Made by a program: the position numbers and the translations under genes | Notes under the pieces: generated by a model | Seen by the model: only the letters and a program-made list of their open reading frames with translations | Databases searched by the model: none | What the model was told of the DNA's origin: nothing | Shown here: in pieces, positions 34,678 through 44,866 of the stretch | Numbering within the stretch: the first letter of the stretch is position 1 | Layout: each line of letters starts with the position of its first letter | NCBI GenBank assembly: GCA_037127315.1 | Contig: JBBBDQ010000330.1 | Coordinates: 1,963,001-2,027,000, forward strand | DNA: 64,000 nt | Direction: 5' to 3' | Source: Ascarosepion bandense | Taxonomy: Eukaryota; Mollusca; Cephalopoda; Sepiida; Sepiidae

Positions 34678-34890
34678 CTAAAAAAAGAAACAAGAAGAAA
34701 ATTATATTTAGTTTTTATGCCCACGCGTTTCGTCCACTGATGGCAAAAAACGAAATTAATTTATGTGAAATAAACTATCTATAAACAAAAAAATAATTTC
34801 ATTTTTTCTTTGATAAAGTCTGTCAGTAGAAGAAAGACGAAACTCGTCGGCTGAAACTAAATATAGTTTTTCTTTTATCTCTTCTTTAGT
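34677..34890. mobile_element. Head-to-head hammerhead-like locus
   Basis: Two outward arms of about 75 bp share GACGAAAC, a CG-rich triplet region and AACTAAATATA. The right arm reads GACGAAACTCGTCGG at about 34828, where GAAAC is followed by GTC. The left arm on the minus strand reads GGACGAAACGCGTGGG. The CTGATGA box is degenerate in both arms (TCAGTAGA, ATCAGTGG). Confidence 0.55.
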
Positions 34891-34925
34891 CCTCCTGTTC
34901 CTCTCTACAGATTATATCTGAGAAT

Positions 34926-34992
<67 letters not shown>
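34926..34992. repeat. (CA)n microsatellite
   Basis: More than 30 CA units. Confidence 0.97.
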
Positions 34993-34994
<2 letters not shown>

Positions 34995-34995
<1 letters not shown>

Positions 34996-35457
34996 ATGCG
35001 TGCGCGTGCATATGCAGGTTTGTAGGATGTATCCGAAACAAAAGTAAAGCTGATGAGACAAATTTGAAAATTTATTAAAGACGCATTTCGCCAGAGCGTG
35101 TGCTCTCTTTAGCTTCCTCATATTAGAATGAAACAGACAACACTGTATGTGAGGGGAAATGCCGTGGTATCTCTGAGGAAAAGCATTAATCATACATAAA
35201 ATTAAATTAGATTCCTTACCACTACCAATGTCCAAAACTTGAGGGTATTTCTGTCCGCCTGCTTTTTTGTTTTATCTATATCAGAGTCATTTCGTGTGGC
35301 TAGATTTTAAATCAATTTCTCGAAACTAGAGTGTTTTTTATTATATATACAGACCTACATATATGTGTACATATATACACAACAACCCATGAATGCACGT
35401 ATATTAGATCTCTTTTTATGTATAGTAGCACATACATGTATTTATATAGATGATCAC

Positions 35458-35495
<38 letters not shown>

Positions 35496-35690
35496 TTGCA
35501 TTTACTTTTATAAAAAAGTGCTCAATATTAAGTAAAGTTTAATATTGTAGTATTGTTATAAAACCCTAACGGTAAAATCGAAAATTAAAAAAAAAACATG
35601 TGAATTTGTAAATCATTTTATGACATTTCCCTCTATACCTGAATGAAAAGTTGCATATTATAAAGTTTCCTAAAAATAAAATACTACTGC
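34995..35690. other. No gene; short (TA)n
   Basis: Includes (TA)n at 35461-35492. No recognisable gene. Confidence 0.5.
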
Positions 35691-35694
35691 CGTT

Positions 35695-36390
35695 GTGCAC
35701 ATATACAAGGCGACCATCCTGTCCGTGCATAGAATACTGCTGTCATATATGATAAGGCGCCCCTGCTGTTTATCTCAGTGTTCTCGACAGGCTCAAAAAG
35801 AAAATCTGTAATGTGATAGGTCCCGATTTGGCAGCTCGACTCCAGCTACTTTCTCACCAGCGGGATGTGGCTTCCCTCTGTCTATTCTACAAATATATTC
35901 ATGGCTTCTGCTTCAACGAACTTAGGTCACTGGTGCCCACGCGACAAGAATTTACTCGTGAAACCAGACTGGCAACAAAGTCCCACACATTTACAGTTAG
36001 ATCAACCAAATGCAGCCAACAATTCTACTCCAGTAGCTTCTTTTATCGCACTTTCCGCCTGTGGAACTCCTTTCTATATACTTATCTTCCTGACGGCTAC
36101 AATCTTCAGGAATTTAAATGCAATGTCAATACCAGTTTCTTATCCACTTGACTAAAGTTCTTTCTACATCACCCTGTATATCTTGTTCTTTCCCTTTCTC
36201 TCTACCTTCGCAACTATCTTAACACATGTGTTCCCATCCTTCTCTTGCCCTTTCTCTGACACTCCCTGTAAATAGTTTTATGTAGTCTTTTTCTTCACTA
36301 TTCTCCTGTCTAAACTTTTACTCTTATGTAGCCTCCTGCGCATCAGTGTCAGTATCGCCTTGCTTGGGGTGAAACGATTAAAAAAACATA
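35695..36390 (+). pseudogene. LINE-A 3' part
   Basis: Plus-strand, 5'-truncated LINE-A. It encodes IGPDLAARLQLLSHQRDVAS, LCLFYKYIHGFCFNELRSL, TRETRLATKSHTFTVRSTKC and FYRTFRLWNSFLYT, ending at the stop near 36151. A TC-rich 3' UTR follows, then the tail CGCCTTGCTTGGGGTGAAAC and GATTAAAAAA. This C-terminal frame (35813-36151) is one of the best preserved in the window. The two upstream segments (HRILLSYMIRRPCC-like) are frameshifted. Confidence 0.92.
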
Positions 36391-36394
36391 GAAA

Positions 36395-36835
36395 TGAATT
36401 AACAGTATTATGTAAACACCGTAAATATTTCAATTTAAAATCAATTATAATGTTCATGTATAACTTATGCTCTAATATTGCACAATCATTATTTTATCAA
36501 TAATTAATGACCTACACATTACTTATTTGTTTTTCTTAAATTCAGTATAGTTTACTATATCATAGTTACTTAATTAAATGTTAACTCAACCAATAAGCTG
36601 CTTTAACAAAATTCTGCTGTATAAAAATCTACCTCTCCTAACACCTAAAATCTGATCTGTTGTTCAAAATCACTTTGTATACATCTGAATACTATGTGTT
36701 CTAAATATGTATCTTCCCCAGACATATATAGAGTGTCATTTTATCATGACATAATTCAGCAACCCACTTCTCTACGATGTTCACCTTTATAATTCAACCA
36801 AATTCTCACTTTTGCTTGAGTAATATAGGCATACC
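36395..36835. other. No gene recognised
   Basis: AT-rich spacer. Confidence 0.45.
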
Positions 36836-37054
36836 CATATATATATATATATATAATATAGGCATACCCATAATCATATTGTTCAACTTCCTCCAACTGC
36901 ACTCCTTAACTTTCTGAATAACCATGAATTCGTTTTCAATTTTCCAAAATAAATGATTTTCATCATTTGTTTTAAAATATTACATGAAAAGGAACAACAA
37001 TGTTCTGAAACATGAAATTTTTTGTGTAGTGATTAAATGCTTTAGAAATCATTG

Positions 37055-37110
<56 letters not shown>

Positions 37111-37277
37111 TTATTATAGGTCTTTTTTACATATATTCTTGTGTAGATATATACATACAACTATATATATATATATATATACATGTACATAACTGTTCAC
37201 ACATATATATGTCTCTCCCATATATTTACATACACACGACACACACACACATACACACACATATATATGATGCACAC

Positions 37278-37341
<64 letters not shown>

Positions 37342-37345
37342 CCGA
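36836..37345. repeat. Cluster of (TA)n, (CA)n and (TG)n microsatellites
   Basis: Tracts at about 36836-36856, 37056-37109, 37161-37182, 37228-37268, 37279-37312 and 37313-37339. ORFs through it are Ile-Tyr or Cys-Val repeats and are artefacts. Confidence 0.95.
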
Positions 37346-37465
37346 TGTATTATAGTACACAGGTCATACTGGGAATAAAAACATAGTCCATGATCCCAAA
37401 ATATGCCTGATGACTGCCCTCCGCATGAAGCTTTGTGTAGCATCAGCTGCTAAGGAACAACGACA

Positions 37466-37468
<3 letters not shown>

Positions 37469-37518
<50 letters not shown>
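37469..37518. repeat. (TA)n microsatellite
   Basis: About 25 TA units. Confidence 0.96.
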
Positions 37519-37520
<2 letters not shown>

Positions 37521-37803
37521 TTACTTCTTCCTCTTTGTTAAACCCGAACGCCAGTTCATAAAAGGCTGTATAGTACCATACTTTATATTCTACTGTTAAA
37601 CCTGGTGCTTTTCTCTGAACCTTTTCACCGTGTCTCTTACCACCTCTCTCATTCTCTCCTATTTTCCTCTTTTTGTTCAATATCTATTTTACAATCGCCA
37701 ATTCTGATCTCTCATTTCATCTACCCCCTTTACCTCGCACACAAAATTTGCCAATATAAGGAAGCGAATTTTCCATTTCCCTTTAAAAAATAGCGTTTAC
37801 TAA

Positions 37804-37950
37804 CTGATGAGACATTGTCCTTTCAATTTCGAAACAAAATGTACACTTTGTAGTAGTTTGTAATTTGTACATTTTCTAAAGTATAATTTATAATAAATAT
37901 TCATTGCTCTATTTCTATATTGAGCACTGTTTTAAATAAATGTTTTGAAC
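37804..37950 (+). ncRNA. Hammerhead-like motif with intact core
   Basis: CTGATGA (37804-37810), a stem-loop GACATTG-tcctt t-CAATTTC with one mismatch (37811-37830), GAAAC (37831-37835), a 5-nt loop AAAAT and GTA (37841-37843). All conserved core positions of the hammerhead are present and helix III is the minimal AC/GT type. I see no convincing helix I. The sequence after it (TTTGTAGT ... AAATATTCATT) is shared with the arms of the inverted element 49581-49991, so it is the tail of the same repeat family. Confidence 0.6.
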
Positions 37951-37977
37951 GCTAACATTTTCTTCGTTCCTTATTCA

Positions 37978-37979
<2 letters not shown>

Positions 37980-38028
<49 letters not shown>
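37980..38028. repeat. (TA)n, left flank of Tc1 dimer
   Basis: Continues after the element at 38665-38713, so the transposon appears to be inserted within one TA tract. Confidence 0.95.
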
Positions 38029-38030
<2 letters not shown>

Positions 38031-38034
<4 letters not shown>

Positions 38035-38659
38035 TACTGTGCAAAAGTATTAGGACAAGAACTATTTTATGTTTTTGAGGCACATTGACAGAAAATAAAC
38101 AATTTAATTAAAGTAATTTTATTTGATTTACTCAACAAATGCTTTGACAAGAAAAATACTTGTTACAGAATAAATTTAATATTTAGTATAATAGCCTTTT
38201 ACTTTGATCACAGCCTTCATTCTGTCAGGCATTGACATCACAAGCTTCTTCAATGTATCTAATGGTATCACCTGCCAAGCAGCTTGTATTTGTTTCCCAA
38301 GTGTGTCTTGCGAAGTAACATTAGATTTATCAATTTGAGAGGGGGGAAAATATGAAAAAAGGATAATAGAATAATGAGTAGTTTCAAAATAACTTGTTTA
38401 ATGGAAAATAGGAAACATTAAATATAGCTTCTTTTTAATACATTTCTTTTACACCTAGTTTTAAATAATCAATATTTATTAGCAATTTACTTTTTGCCCT
38501 GTATTTGAATTTCAAGTGATGTTTTTATGAAAATCACCCCTGTCCTAATACTTTTGCACACTACCGGTAGTGTGCAAAAGTGTTAGGACAGGGTGATTTT
38601 AAACTTTATTTTGATGCCTCATAAAAGATAAAATAGTTCTTGTTCTAATACTTTTGCAC

Positions 38660-38664
<5 letters not shown>
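38031..38664. mobile_element. Palindromic Tc1-type element dimer
   Basis: Outer inverted ends GTACTGTGCAAAAGTATTAG (left, and complement on the right) match over about 45 bp, including AGAACTATTTTAT. In the middle, two other element ends meet head-to-head at 38530-38600, with CACACTAC-CGGTAGTGTG at the axis. A minus-strand stretch (about 38190-38320) encodes AAWQVIPLDTLKKLV, SMPDRMKAVIK and KG-Y-TKY, the typical Tc1 transposase C-terminus. The layout fits an inverted dimer in which the right copy has lost all but its two ends (about 100 bp). Confidence 0.82.

Positions 38665-38713
<49 letters not shown>
38665..38713. repeat. (TA)n, right flank of Tc1 dimer
   Basis: About 24 TA units. Confidence 0.95.
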
Positions 38714-38715
<2 letters not shown>

Positions 38716-38759
38716 TTTAGGTTTTCTATATTTATGGGTTAAAGTGCCCAATCTCAGGG

Positions 38760-38862
38760 ATACGGCTTATGTAAATATAATAGTGGGGATTGAAGAAGTT
38801 AACATTTATAGGCGACAGTCTGTTTCGTGCGAAACGAAATCACCAGCACGTGCCTCTCTATC
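38760..38862 (-). ncRNA. Degenerate hammerhead-like motif
   Basis: Minus strand: CTGGTGA (38840-38846; the invariant A6 is G), a weak stem, GAAAC (38822-38826), loop AGACT, then GTC (38814-38816). AGGC before and GCCT after could form a short helix I, but a 5-nt insert lies on the 5' side. Probably the terminal motif of a Penelope-like family, inactive here. Confidence 0.5.
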
Positions 38863-39066
38863 TATCTATACTGGATTATACATACGGGCAGTGTATGTAA
38901 GTGTAAGTTGTACGATATCATTGCTTATTTATTCTGCTCCCATTACGGATATTTATCAAGGGATTATCATTATACATAAGAAAATGTTTGCATCATCATC
39001 CATAGGTTCATGTGTATAAAACTTAATAGTTTTTAAAGATGTACACCAAATTTGTATACGTATATA

Positions 39067-39854
39067 TTAGGTGCGTGGGATAAATTGTCATCCTAACGAA
39101 ACTAAAATGAAAATAACACTGAAATCTCATTTTAACAGATATATTTACCAAATTTACCTTGAAATACTTATATAAAAATTTAAAATGCAAAAAATAAAAT
39201 TGCCATTGACTTCAACCACGACCCCCAGGAGACTTGAGAATCTCCTGCATCTCTTCTGGACTGTCTCTTTAAGTTTGTGAATGTTGCTATAATCCTTACT
39301 TTCAGTTTATCTTTGGTGTTACTAGGAGTTTTGTTGGTCTCTCGCTCAACTGCGCCCCACACATATAATCAAGTGGGTTGCAGTCTGAGGAGTTAACTAG
39401 CTAGAGGTAAGTGATGATGTGGTTGCAGAAATTATCTGACAGCCAAGACTGGGTTCTTCTACTTGGGTGGCATGATGCAGAGTCCTTTGACCCATGGCAG
39501 CACTACCTCCTCAAGGCACTTGATGTAGGCCTTCATGTTGAGTGAGGCCCTGTGGGAAGATGAAAGGAGGCATAACGTCGCCGTTACTAAAGTTCACTCT
39601 AAACACCATGATATTGGCTGACACCCAAACACTCTGAAATGTTTGCATTGACGCTTCCGGTGTGAATGCCAAGCAGTACAGCAAATGCCGTTTCCAAATA
39701 TCTGTCGGAGTGAATTGCGGCATGGAGCTTTTTTTCTCACAGGCGGTAACTAACTGACCCTACCATACTGTGCAGTCGATAAAGCCAAAAAGAAACAACG
39801 CGCATGCGCGAAATTAAAAATATAAAATTTCGACAAGTTACCCATCGCACCCTG
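39067..39854 (-). mobile_element. Internally deleted mariner/Tc1-like element
   Basis: 788 bp with TA on both sides (39065-39066, 39855-39856) and inverted ends TTAGGTGCGTGGGATAA and complement of CAGGGTGCGATGGGTAA. On the minus strand the N-terminal side of the residual ORF (39511-39723) reads ASANIMVF-like VSANIMVFRVNFSNGDVMPP, a segment around the first catalytic region. It is followed later by GAVERETNKTPSNTKDKLK and SRLKSMAI-like C-terminal pieces (39180-39362). The DNA-binding N-terminus and much of the middle are missing compared with the usual 1.3 kb. The same family is at 51340-51830. Confidence 0.82.
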
Positions 39855-39887
39855 TAAATGCAATTTAGCATCTCCATAGACGCGCGT

Positions 39888-39891
<4 letters not shown>

Positions 39892-39948
<57 letters not shown>
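39892..39948. repeat. (CA)n microsatellite
   Basis: About 28 CA units. Confidence 0.97.
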
Positions 39949-39949
<1 letters not shown>

Positions 39950-39950
<1 letters not shown>

Positions 39951-40440
39951 AATATATAGTTTGATTAATTCTTATTTGTTTTTAATCGATTATTGATTTT
40001 TCATACGTTTATTTCTATGGTCTCAGCACGAAACAGTTCCGGACGAAATACATTGATTTACACTAAATCAATACGTTCTGGGCACTAACGATGAAACCCG
40101 ATTCCTCAAAAGCTTCGTTCATGTATTTTTTTAACACTCTAAATATAACTCGGGTCTTGTTAATCAATAACGCACGGGATGTCAGCGGTGGGTGATCGAA
40201 TGTATTTCGACACTGAATAAGATCATTTCTGTCATAGTGGTTGGCAATTGATGTGAAAGGTATGAAAGATTTTAAAAGCACGTGAGCGTATCGATATCAA
40301 ACGAAAAACTTTTTGATGTCAGGAGGAAGAGATACACTTAGCTGATTATTGTCTTTTGCTTCCAAATGAATTCCGGTGATCACCAGCTATTAACTTGGGC
40401 TCAAAGCATACGCAATTAGGTTTAACTTACGAGAACAAGT
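39950..40440. other. No gene recognised
   Basis: AT-rich. ORF 40063-40281 (minus) has no recognisable motif. Confidence 0.45.
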
Positions 40441-40444
40441 TTCT

Positions 40445-40690
40445 ATCTGAATTTCTGGCATGAGTAGCTATCATTATTTATATTATTTATATGTGGACTA
40501 TTTTCCTCTTTTTTGTTGTTGCTATCACAACGTTTCGATCGTAGTACTTCCCGACCTTAATCAGGTGTATGTCGATTCGGATAACCTACAAGAAATTTCG
40601 AAAGGAATCCTTTATTTAATATACGGAAGTAGATTATTCTCGTTCCTTTGTTCATGTTTCAGGTTATCTCGTCTAGTTCTTGTATAGTAT
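40445..40690 (-). mobile_element. Penelope-tail-like repeat with decayed hammerhead core
   Basis: The minus strand contains CTGATTA (40558-40564), a stem ending GATC, GAAAC (40532-40536), loop GTT and GTG. Two core bases differ from the consensus (G8 and position 17). A homologous copy lies at 55460-55740 in the opposite orientation. Confidence 0.5.
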
Positions 40691-40699
40691 TGCTCAGTT

Positions 40700-41170
40700 A
40701 CTGCTCGCTCTGTTTCTACTGAATCCAGAAAAACCTCTTGTAACCTGCCATATAGAGAATCCTGACAGAAAACTGCTGCTTGAAATTAGTAGAGGAGTAC
40801 AATTCAGCAATGTACTAAGATTTTCCAAGGTCATGCAATGAGTTGGGCAAATGTCAAGTCGCACAGCTAGGAAAGGGGTAAACAATTGATCCATCAATCC
40901 ATCAATTTACATGCGATGAATGTGGAAGAATATGTCTCTCCAACGCAGGCCCCGTTAGCCATAAGAAGAATCATACTGGTAAACTGTTGACAAAATACGA
41001 TCAGTATTACGCTTAAAATAACATACTGAATGTGTAGAAAACGTGCAAAAACCATATGAACAGACTTTGCAAAACAGACCAATTCCTGTACATATCAGCT
41101 TACTTTGCCACATCTGTAATAAATAGTGCAAGTCACTTGTTGGCTTTAAGAGCTATCTTACGAGAACCAA
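40700..41170 (+). pseudogene. LINE remnant with C-terminal zinc-finger motifs
   Basis: Two degenerate C2H2-type motifs in different frames: DECGRICLSNAGPVSHKKNH (about 40913-40972) and LCHICNK-stop-CKSLVGFKSYL (about 41103-41160, the His replaced by Tyr). The C-x2-C ... C/S ... G-x2-S-H-x3-H spacing is seen in fingers near the C-terminus of some LINE proteins and in zinc-finger genes. The frameshift and stop argue for a dead transposon, but a zinc-finger pseudogene is possible. Confidence 0.5.
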
Positions 41171-41174
41171 AAAC

Positions 41175-41585
41175 ACTGATCAAATGTTTCAGTAATGGTC
41201 CTACTCGTATAACGAGTCGACAAACAGTCCTCATGCATGTATGTATGGGATTAACACCCATTTATCACAGGCGTACAGCTGTAGAAATGCTTGGGTTGGT
41301 GTTCAGGCGTATGGTAAACCCATTGGGAATGTTAGAGTGCTTAGCTTTCGTCAAGGTATCCAACTAGGAGAAGGAAATTTTTTATTTAACACGTACGGTT
41401 TGACAATATTCAGTTATGTTGATTGGTCCTTCTTTTGAGGCACATGGTGTTCCTGCTTAGAGATTAGGACTGACCCAGTGCAAAGACCTTTGTTGTCATA
41501 AGTCACAAATACTAATAATAACGAAACTATGCCTATCCGAGAAAATTAAAGTGTTGGCTCATGAAAGATTAGAGAGTCCAGCATG
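41175..41585. other. No gene recognised
   Basis: Two overlapping plus-strand ORFs (41056-41367, 41241-41438) continue past the finger motifs without recognisable domains. Confidence 0.4.
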
Positions 41586-41589
41586 CTTT

Positions 41590-41752
41590 TTTAAAAAATA
41601 CCGCCCACATCTGGTGGGGAATAAGTAGTAGAAGATCATTAGTGCAAAGTCAACACAAATTGTTTCAGTTAGAATTTGAACTCAGTTCGCCAAATCCATT
41701 TTCTGAGCTGATAACCGTTAGATCAACCGCATCACCGTTTTCCAAAGATACC
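41590..41752 (-). mobile_element. tRNA-derived SINE, second subfamily
   Basis: Minus strand: GCGGTTGATCTAACGGTTAT (A-box-like) then CTGAGTTCAAATTCTAAC (B-box-like), with tRNA-like spacing. The body differs from the common SINE. Confidence 0.65.
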
Positions 41753-41754
41753 GG

Positions 41755-42480
41755 ATACGAATGCAAATTTCATTAGAGACGACTTGTATTTGTTTTAATT
41801 TTGTTTAATTTTAATGTTGCTTAAAGTTATGTCAGGTTACTCTACTAGTTCAACTGGTATCATATAACCCCAATAAATCACATGGTAGGGTCGTCGAAGA
41901 CCAAACCGTTGCCTTCATCAGTTTTTTCTAATGAGATGAGTGGCTAGACATCCAGCAGGATAAAAAGTAATGCTTGTCAAAGGATACATAAACCTTTTTG
42001 TAATGTCAACAAACATCTGGAGCTAGAAAATGGAAGTACCAATGAAATTACATCAGCTGTGAAAGCTCAGATGAATCAAGTTGGCCTTGTCACTGGTGCC
42101 TGCCTGCTTGCCAGTCAGTCAGCCACTAGCTACTTGTTCTTTCTCAACAGTAGCAGTCTTTTTATTCCCCAACTAGCTTGCTTTACTCTCTCTACATGAT
42201 GACTAAATGAAGAAGACTTAGACAAAATCACAATTTTTTTTTCTTCGTTTTCTAAGCCTTTCACAAACTAATAGTTGTACATAAGTGCAAACATTGTAAT
42301 TAGAAAAGCCAGTTGTCAAAGTATATTATTGCTTTTTCAGTTATAATCTTTTGAAATAAGGGCTGTGAGAAAAACTGCCATGGTTTAAGAATGTGTCTAG
42401 AAAATCTCTACGGCTAGAGAGTCAAACAAAGTCATTTCACAGCATCTAAAAACAATATCAAAAAACGTTAAAAAATCAAT
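41755..42480. other. No gene; one hammerhead-like scrap
   Basis: At about 41890-41925 the minus strand carries CTGATGAAGGCAACGG without a following GAAAC. It may be an old Penelope-type end. Otherwise unassigned. Confidence 0.4.
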
Positions 42481-42483
42481 TCA

Positions 42484-42665
42484 TCCCTAGCAAAGTTATA
42501 ATGTTACTAAGGCGCAAGGGGCTACTGAGAATGAAAGAGAATGAGAAGACTTAAGAAGAAAAACGAAAACCTATTTCGAAACAGGAAACCTATACTCCTG
42601 TTCAAAAGACCGGGGATCTATGAACTGGTAGATAAGCGAAACTATCCACTCTTATTAGCTTGACT
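42484..42665 (-). mobile_element. Mini-LINE (LINE-A 5' end joined to 3' end)
   Basis: Minus strand: TAAGAGTGGATAG ... CCCCGGTC, TTTTGAACAGGAGTA, TTCCTGTTTCGAAATAGG, TTTTCTTCTT, then CTCATTCTCTTTCA, CAGTAGCCCCTTGCGCCTTA and the A-rich tail. Order and spacing match the 5' leader of LINE-A (26680-26800) followed at once by its 3' tail, as in 28523-28700. About 180 bp, no coding content. Confidence 0.75.
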
Positions 42666-42949
42666 CTGATTTCATACCTTAGATATACTGTGAAGAAATG
42701 CTTGCCTGACCGATTGTATTCAAGTATGACTATCTCAGGTGTATTTGTGTTTTTTCAACACTCACAGAGCCAACCTATAATTTATAGTGATCAACAGTCT
42801 GAACAAGGCTAGAATGCTCAAACCCTCGGTCACGATGTCTTGCGACTTCGTACTAGCTCAAACATCTATGGCTTCCAAATAATTCCGCATACCCAGTTTC
42901 GCTCACAAGGTTTGGATCAAACCGTGGCATGGTTTTCAGGCACTTTCCA

Positions 42950-43095
42950 AATGTTCCGCATGCTGCTATCGCCTATACAGGCCGATAGCATTAAGAAGTT
43001 ACTTTCCTAACAAATCAATTTTGATGAGATTCGAACCCAGGTCATGATTATGGTCATAAATTGAACTTTATAACCACTCGGCCATGTGCCCCATT
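42950..43095 (-). mobile_element. tRNA-like SINE head and body
   Basis: Minus strand: GGCACATGGCCGAGTGGTTA (A box TGGCCGAGTGG), then CTGGGTTCGAATCTCA (B box). Both boxes are near consensus. The body contains a stem GCTATC-g-GCCT-gtat-AGGC-GATAGC at about 42967-42991. Body may extend left to about 42780. Confidence 0.75.
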
Positions 43096-43101
43096 CATGT
43101 A

Positions 43102-43107
<6 letters not shown>

Positions 43108-43175
<68 letters not shown>
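43108..43175. repeat. (TA)n microsatellite
   Basis: About 33 TA units. Confidence 0.97.
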
Positions 43176-43176
<1 letters not shown>

Positions 43177-43179
43177 ATT

Positions 43180-43555
43180 TCATTCAAACAAGCACACTCA
43201 TGTAAAGACTCGTTCTGTTTTGCATGTGAGTCACTGCAATCACTGGTTTCTTAAATAATGATAAAATAAAGAACTCCGAGAAGAAGGTATATTATTTAAT
43301 GAACAGAATTAACGTAAGGTCCTACTATTTTAAGTTATCTTTAAATATATACAAGGTTGATATGTCTATGCTATGGTTGATGCTAATTTCCAAGAGAGTC
43401 ACCGCTCGCACGATCTCAGGCTAACGTTTTCCGTTGACATGAAGTGAAACGATTCATATTGGATCAGTTTCTAGGCCTGCCGCTAGGAAAGTGGGTTCAC
43501 TGTGTCGTGCTAGACAATTTTTCTTATTAGAACCTATCTTACGCATTTATAAGCT
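43180..43555. other. No gene recognised
   Basis: AT-rich spacer. Confidence 0.45.
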
Positions 43556-43559
43556 GACA

Positions 43560-44112
43560 ATTTATATATGGATTGAATATATTAATGTCATATCTGGTTA
43601 GGTGCTGTTGCTATCTATCTATAGATTCTTGTTAAAATACAAAGAAAAGCCCGCAATGTTATTGATCCAGGCCTGGCATATTGGTTTCAGTTAATTTTTT
43701 CACTGTCTTAACGTAGCTTCCCAGCGTGTTTTCTATTAATAGTTGCATTATTATTTTTCCGATGAGCTTTCCTCTTTGATAGACTTTAAGAATTTAAGCG
43801 CAGTGGTAAATTGGCGGTAAAGCTTCATTATTTTACAGCTGAACTCGTTAGACGTAACCGTAAGTTTTATGATATCGGTTAATTCCCTCGCACTTTTCGC
43901 TTGTGGAATTTTCTTTTACTTTCTTACTTTACAGTCAACTTTAGTCTTTAAAAATTTAAATGTAACGTCAATCGTTATCTTAACCTTTGTTACTTTATTG
44001 TTCTCTCTCATTAATAATTTCTTTTTCTCATATTTTTTCGCATCCAATAAACTCCGTGCATCATAGTGGCTTTAGTGCCTTTTGTTTTTGCTTGGGGTGA
44101 AATTATTTAAAA
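43560..44112 (+). pseudogene. LINE-A 3' part, heavily decayed
   Basis: Plus-strand fragments: KIQRKARNVI-like at about 43640, SLALFACGIFF (compare SRTSRLWNSLP) at about 43880, FKNLNVTSIVI, then the 3' UTR and tail GTGGCTTTAGTGCC ... GGTGAAATTATTTAAAA. Internal deletions present. Confidence 0.8.
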
Positions 44113-44269
44113 TAGTATCCCCTTTTCATTAGCAATAAATTATTTTTAAATTCTGAAAAAAACAAAAAACAAAAAACAAAAACAAAAAAACTAATACATT
44201 TAAGTATCAAACAACTGGAAATAATATGAAAACTTAATAGCATTTATAATAACAATCTTCTTATATGTG

Positions 44270-44640
44270 CTTTGTTCTTTAAAGACGTAGGCGATCATGG
44301 ATCTTCCGCAATTTCCAATCTATTGTAGAACCAAGTAACGTTATCCATTCAAACAAGCTCGTCAGGTAGGTGGTTCGTTGCTAACCTATGTTTCTTCTAT
44401 ATGTCTTGTGAGTGTAATTTTCTCCAAGGCTTCTTACCTGATTATGTTTTCAAATTTCGACTGTGTTCCTTTTGTCTCTATTTCTCTTAAAACTGTCTCG
44501 TTGTTTATACGTTCTCTCCAAGTTATTCTCAGCAGTTTTCTCATTTTGTGCCTGGAACTGTTTTATGCAATCCTTTTCTCACAGTCTTCGATGATCGTAT
44601 GAGAACAAATGTTTCGACGTGATATGGTCGTAAGCCGGAC
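44270..44640 (-). pseudogene. RTE-like LINE C-terminal fragment
   Basis: Nucleotide-level similarity to 3262-3700 (TTCTTTAAAGACGTAGGCGAT versus the TCTTCAGGACGTTGGCGATCG region; AAACAAGCTCGTCAGGTAGG versus ACACAAGCTCGCCGGATAGG). Minus-strand coding, many stops. Confidence 0.7.
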
Positions 44641-44744
44641 TTGAAAGAAAGTTTTATAAACGACACAAATACTTTTCAGCATTTTTGGCTAGAAATATTT
44701 CAGCTGTTCAGTCTTTGAAATCTGTCAATGGTGTTCCTTTGTTT

Positions 44745-44852
44745 ATTGTGAGAAGTAATGAAAATTTGTGTTTTGAAACGTTTTATTTTTCAGTTAAATG
44801 CTATGTTATAATAAAACGTTTCAAACCACAAATTTTCATTACTTCTCACAAT
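44745..44852. repeat. Near-perfect 43-bp inverted repeat (hairpin)
   Basis: Arms 44745-44787 and 44810-44852 match at 42 of 43 positions, with a 22-nt spacer. Left arm begins ATTGTGAGAAGTAATGAAAA and ends GAAACGTTTTATT. The spacer (AGTTAAATGCTATGTTA) resembles the sequence just after the right arm (AGTTAAGTGTTATGTT). Confidence 0.95.
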
Positions 44853-44866
44853 AGTTAAGTGTTATG

